Of a stretch of 7,706 nt of DNA, positions 6,838 through 7,706 are shown one piece after another (the first letter of the stretch is position 1; each line of letters opens with the position of its first letter). Below the pieces are notes generated by a model. The model was not told the DNA's origin. It ran no database searches and saw nothing but the letters and a program-made list of their open reading frames with translations. The DNA lies in contig JAATFK010000416.1 in NCBI GenBank assembly GCA_015655225.1, positions 1 to 7,706 of the forward strand, written 5' to 3'. The position numbers and the translations under genes were made by a program. Origin of the DNA: Solirubrobacterales bacterium (GTDB taxonomy: Bacteria > Actinomycetota > Thermoleophilia > Solirubrobacterales > Solirubrobacteraceae).

Positions 6838-7706
6838 TAGCGGTCCAGCTCCCACTGGGAGACCTGGACGCGGTAGTCGTCCCACTCCTGCCGCTTGATC
6901 TCGACGAAGCGGTTGAACATGTGCTCGCCGAGCGTCCGCAGGACCAGCTCGGACTCGGCCGTCAGCTCGATCGCCTCGCCGAGCGTCGCCGGCAGCTGCT
7001 CGATCCCGAGGCGGCGGCGCTCGTCCGGCGCGAGGTGGTAGAGGTTATTCTCCATCGGCTCGGGCAGCTCGTAGCCGTGCTCGATCCCCTCCAGCCCGGC
7101 CTGCAGCAGGACCGCGAACGTGAGGTACGGGTTGCACGCCGGGTCGGGGCAGCGCAGCTCCATCCGCGTCGTTCTCTCCTTGCCGGGATGGTAGAGCGGC
7201 ACGCGCACGAGCGCGGAGCGGTTGCGGCGCGACCAGGCGACGTACGTCGGCGCCTCGTAGCCGGGCACCAGCCGCTTGTAGGAGTTGACCCACTGGGCGA
7301 AGATCGAGGAGAGCTCGCGCGCGTGGCGCAGCTGGCCGGCGATGAAGGCCTTGCCGATGTAAGAGAGGTAGTAGGGGTCGTCGGCGTCGAAGAAGGCGTT
7401 GCGGCCGCCTCTGAACAGCGACATGTGGGTGTGCATCCCGGAGCCGTTCTCGCCGAACAGCGGCTTCGGCATGAAGGTCGCGTGGAGGCCGTATCTCATC
7501 GCGTACTCCTTGACCGTGATGCGATACGTCATGCAGTCGTCGGCCATCTTCAGCGCCGGGGCGTAGCGCATGTCGATCTCGTGCTGCGAGGGGCCGACCT
7601 CGTGGTGGGTGTACTCGACGTGGATGCCGAGCTGCTCGAGCGCGAGGACGGTCTCGCGGCGCAGGTCCGAGCCGGCGTCGAGCGTCGTCAGGTCGAAGTA
7701 GCCGCC
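6822..7706 (-). CDS. glnA: glutamine synthetase type I, C-terminal two thirds (5' end outside window)
   Basis: Glutamate plus ammonia to glutamine with ATP, in the cytoplasm; dodecameric in known members. The reading frame is open to the window edge, so 294 residues are visible of about 440; an internal ATG at 7571 is not the start. The fragment opens with GGYFDLTTLDAGSDLRRETV. It carries the metal-site glutamates in HHEVGPSQHEID (Glu36, Glu43), the ATP/glutamate loop FGENGSGMHTHMSLF (His92), the flap Glu151 in PGYEAP, NRSALVRVP (162-170) and RMELRCPDPACNPYL. The tail resembles the GSI-alpha type (Bacillus-like): LPATLGEAIE and QVSQWELDRYL, with no NLYDLPP-type adenylylation site (here NNLYHLAPDE). 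Feedback inhibition is therefore likelier than adenylylation. A gamma-glutamylamine ligase paralogue cannot be fully excluded. The stop lies in a terminator hairpin shared with the convergent gene. Confidence 0.95.
   Translation of the reverse strand, partial: GGYFDLTTLDAGSDLRRETVLALEQLGIHVEYTHHEVGPSQHEIDMRYAPALKMADDCMTYRITVKEYAMRYGLHATFMPKPLFGENGSGMHTHMSLFRGGRNAFFDADDPYYLSYIGKAFIAGQLRHARELSSIFAQWVNSYKRLVPGYEAPTYVAWSRRNRSALVRVPLYHPGKERTTRMELRCPDPACNPYLTFAVLLQAGLEGIEHGYELPEPMENNLYHLAPDERRRLGIEQLPATLGEAIELTAESELVLRTLGEHMFNRFVEIKRQEWDDYRVQVSQWELDRYLPVL

Overview
The window is very G+C-rich, with strong third-position GC bias, GTG starts, several promoters that look leaderless, and an ECF sigma / MerR-DICT gene pair. 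Together these suggest a high-GC actinobacterium. A deep-branching Thermoleophilia (Solirubrobacter/Conexibacter-like) is my best guess, from the style of the proteins and not from any search. I see no mobile element, tRNA, rRNA, CRISPR array or phage gene. Gene density is normal and the longest intergenic gap is about 110 bp.

Layout. From 95 to 871 (+) lies a class-I glutamine-amidotransferase-like gamma-glutamyl hydrolase (PuuD/peptidase C26 family). It converges on, and overlaps by 40 bp, a minus-strand pair: an ECF sigma factor (2192 to 1683) followed by a MerR-type regulator with a DICT sensory domain (1683 to 832), joined by a TGATG stop/start overlap. Upstream on the same strand is a second two-gene unit, ridA (3941 to 3546) and ilvA (3549 to 2302), joined by a GTGA overlap. 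Divergent from ridA is a 670-residue DUF255/YyaL-type thioredoxin-domain protein (4029-6041, +). It is followed by a hairpin and then a small exported protein of unknown function with six cysteines (6138-6785, +). The right edge holds the C-terminal two thirds of a type I glutamine synthetase (7706 to 6822, -), which runs out of the window.

How the genes fit together. The ridA-ilvA pair is a coherent metabolic unit: threonine dehydratase releases reactive enamine/imine intermediates and RidA hydrolyses them. The sigma-MerR/DICT pair is the most interesting regulatory unit. There is an ECF sigma factor with no anti-sigma gene beside it, and the translationally coupled partner is a one-component DNA-binding sensor. 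The arrangement resembles the Streptomyces LitS/LitR (ECF plus MerR-B12) pair, with DICT in place of the cobalamin domain. A 19-bp dyad over its putative -10 box is a candidate autoregulatory operator. The gamma-glutamyl hydrolase and glutamine synthetase both act on gamma-glutamyl compounds, but they lie about 6 kb apart on opposite strands, so a link is only a suggestion.
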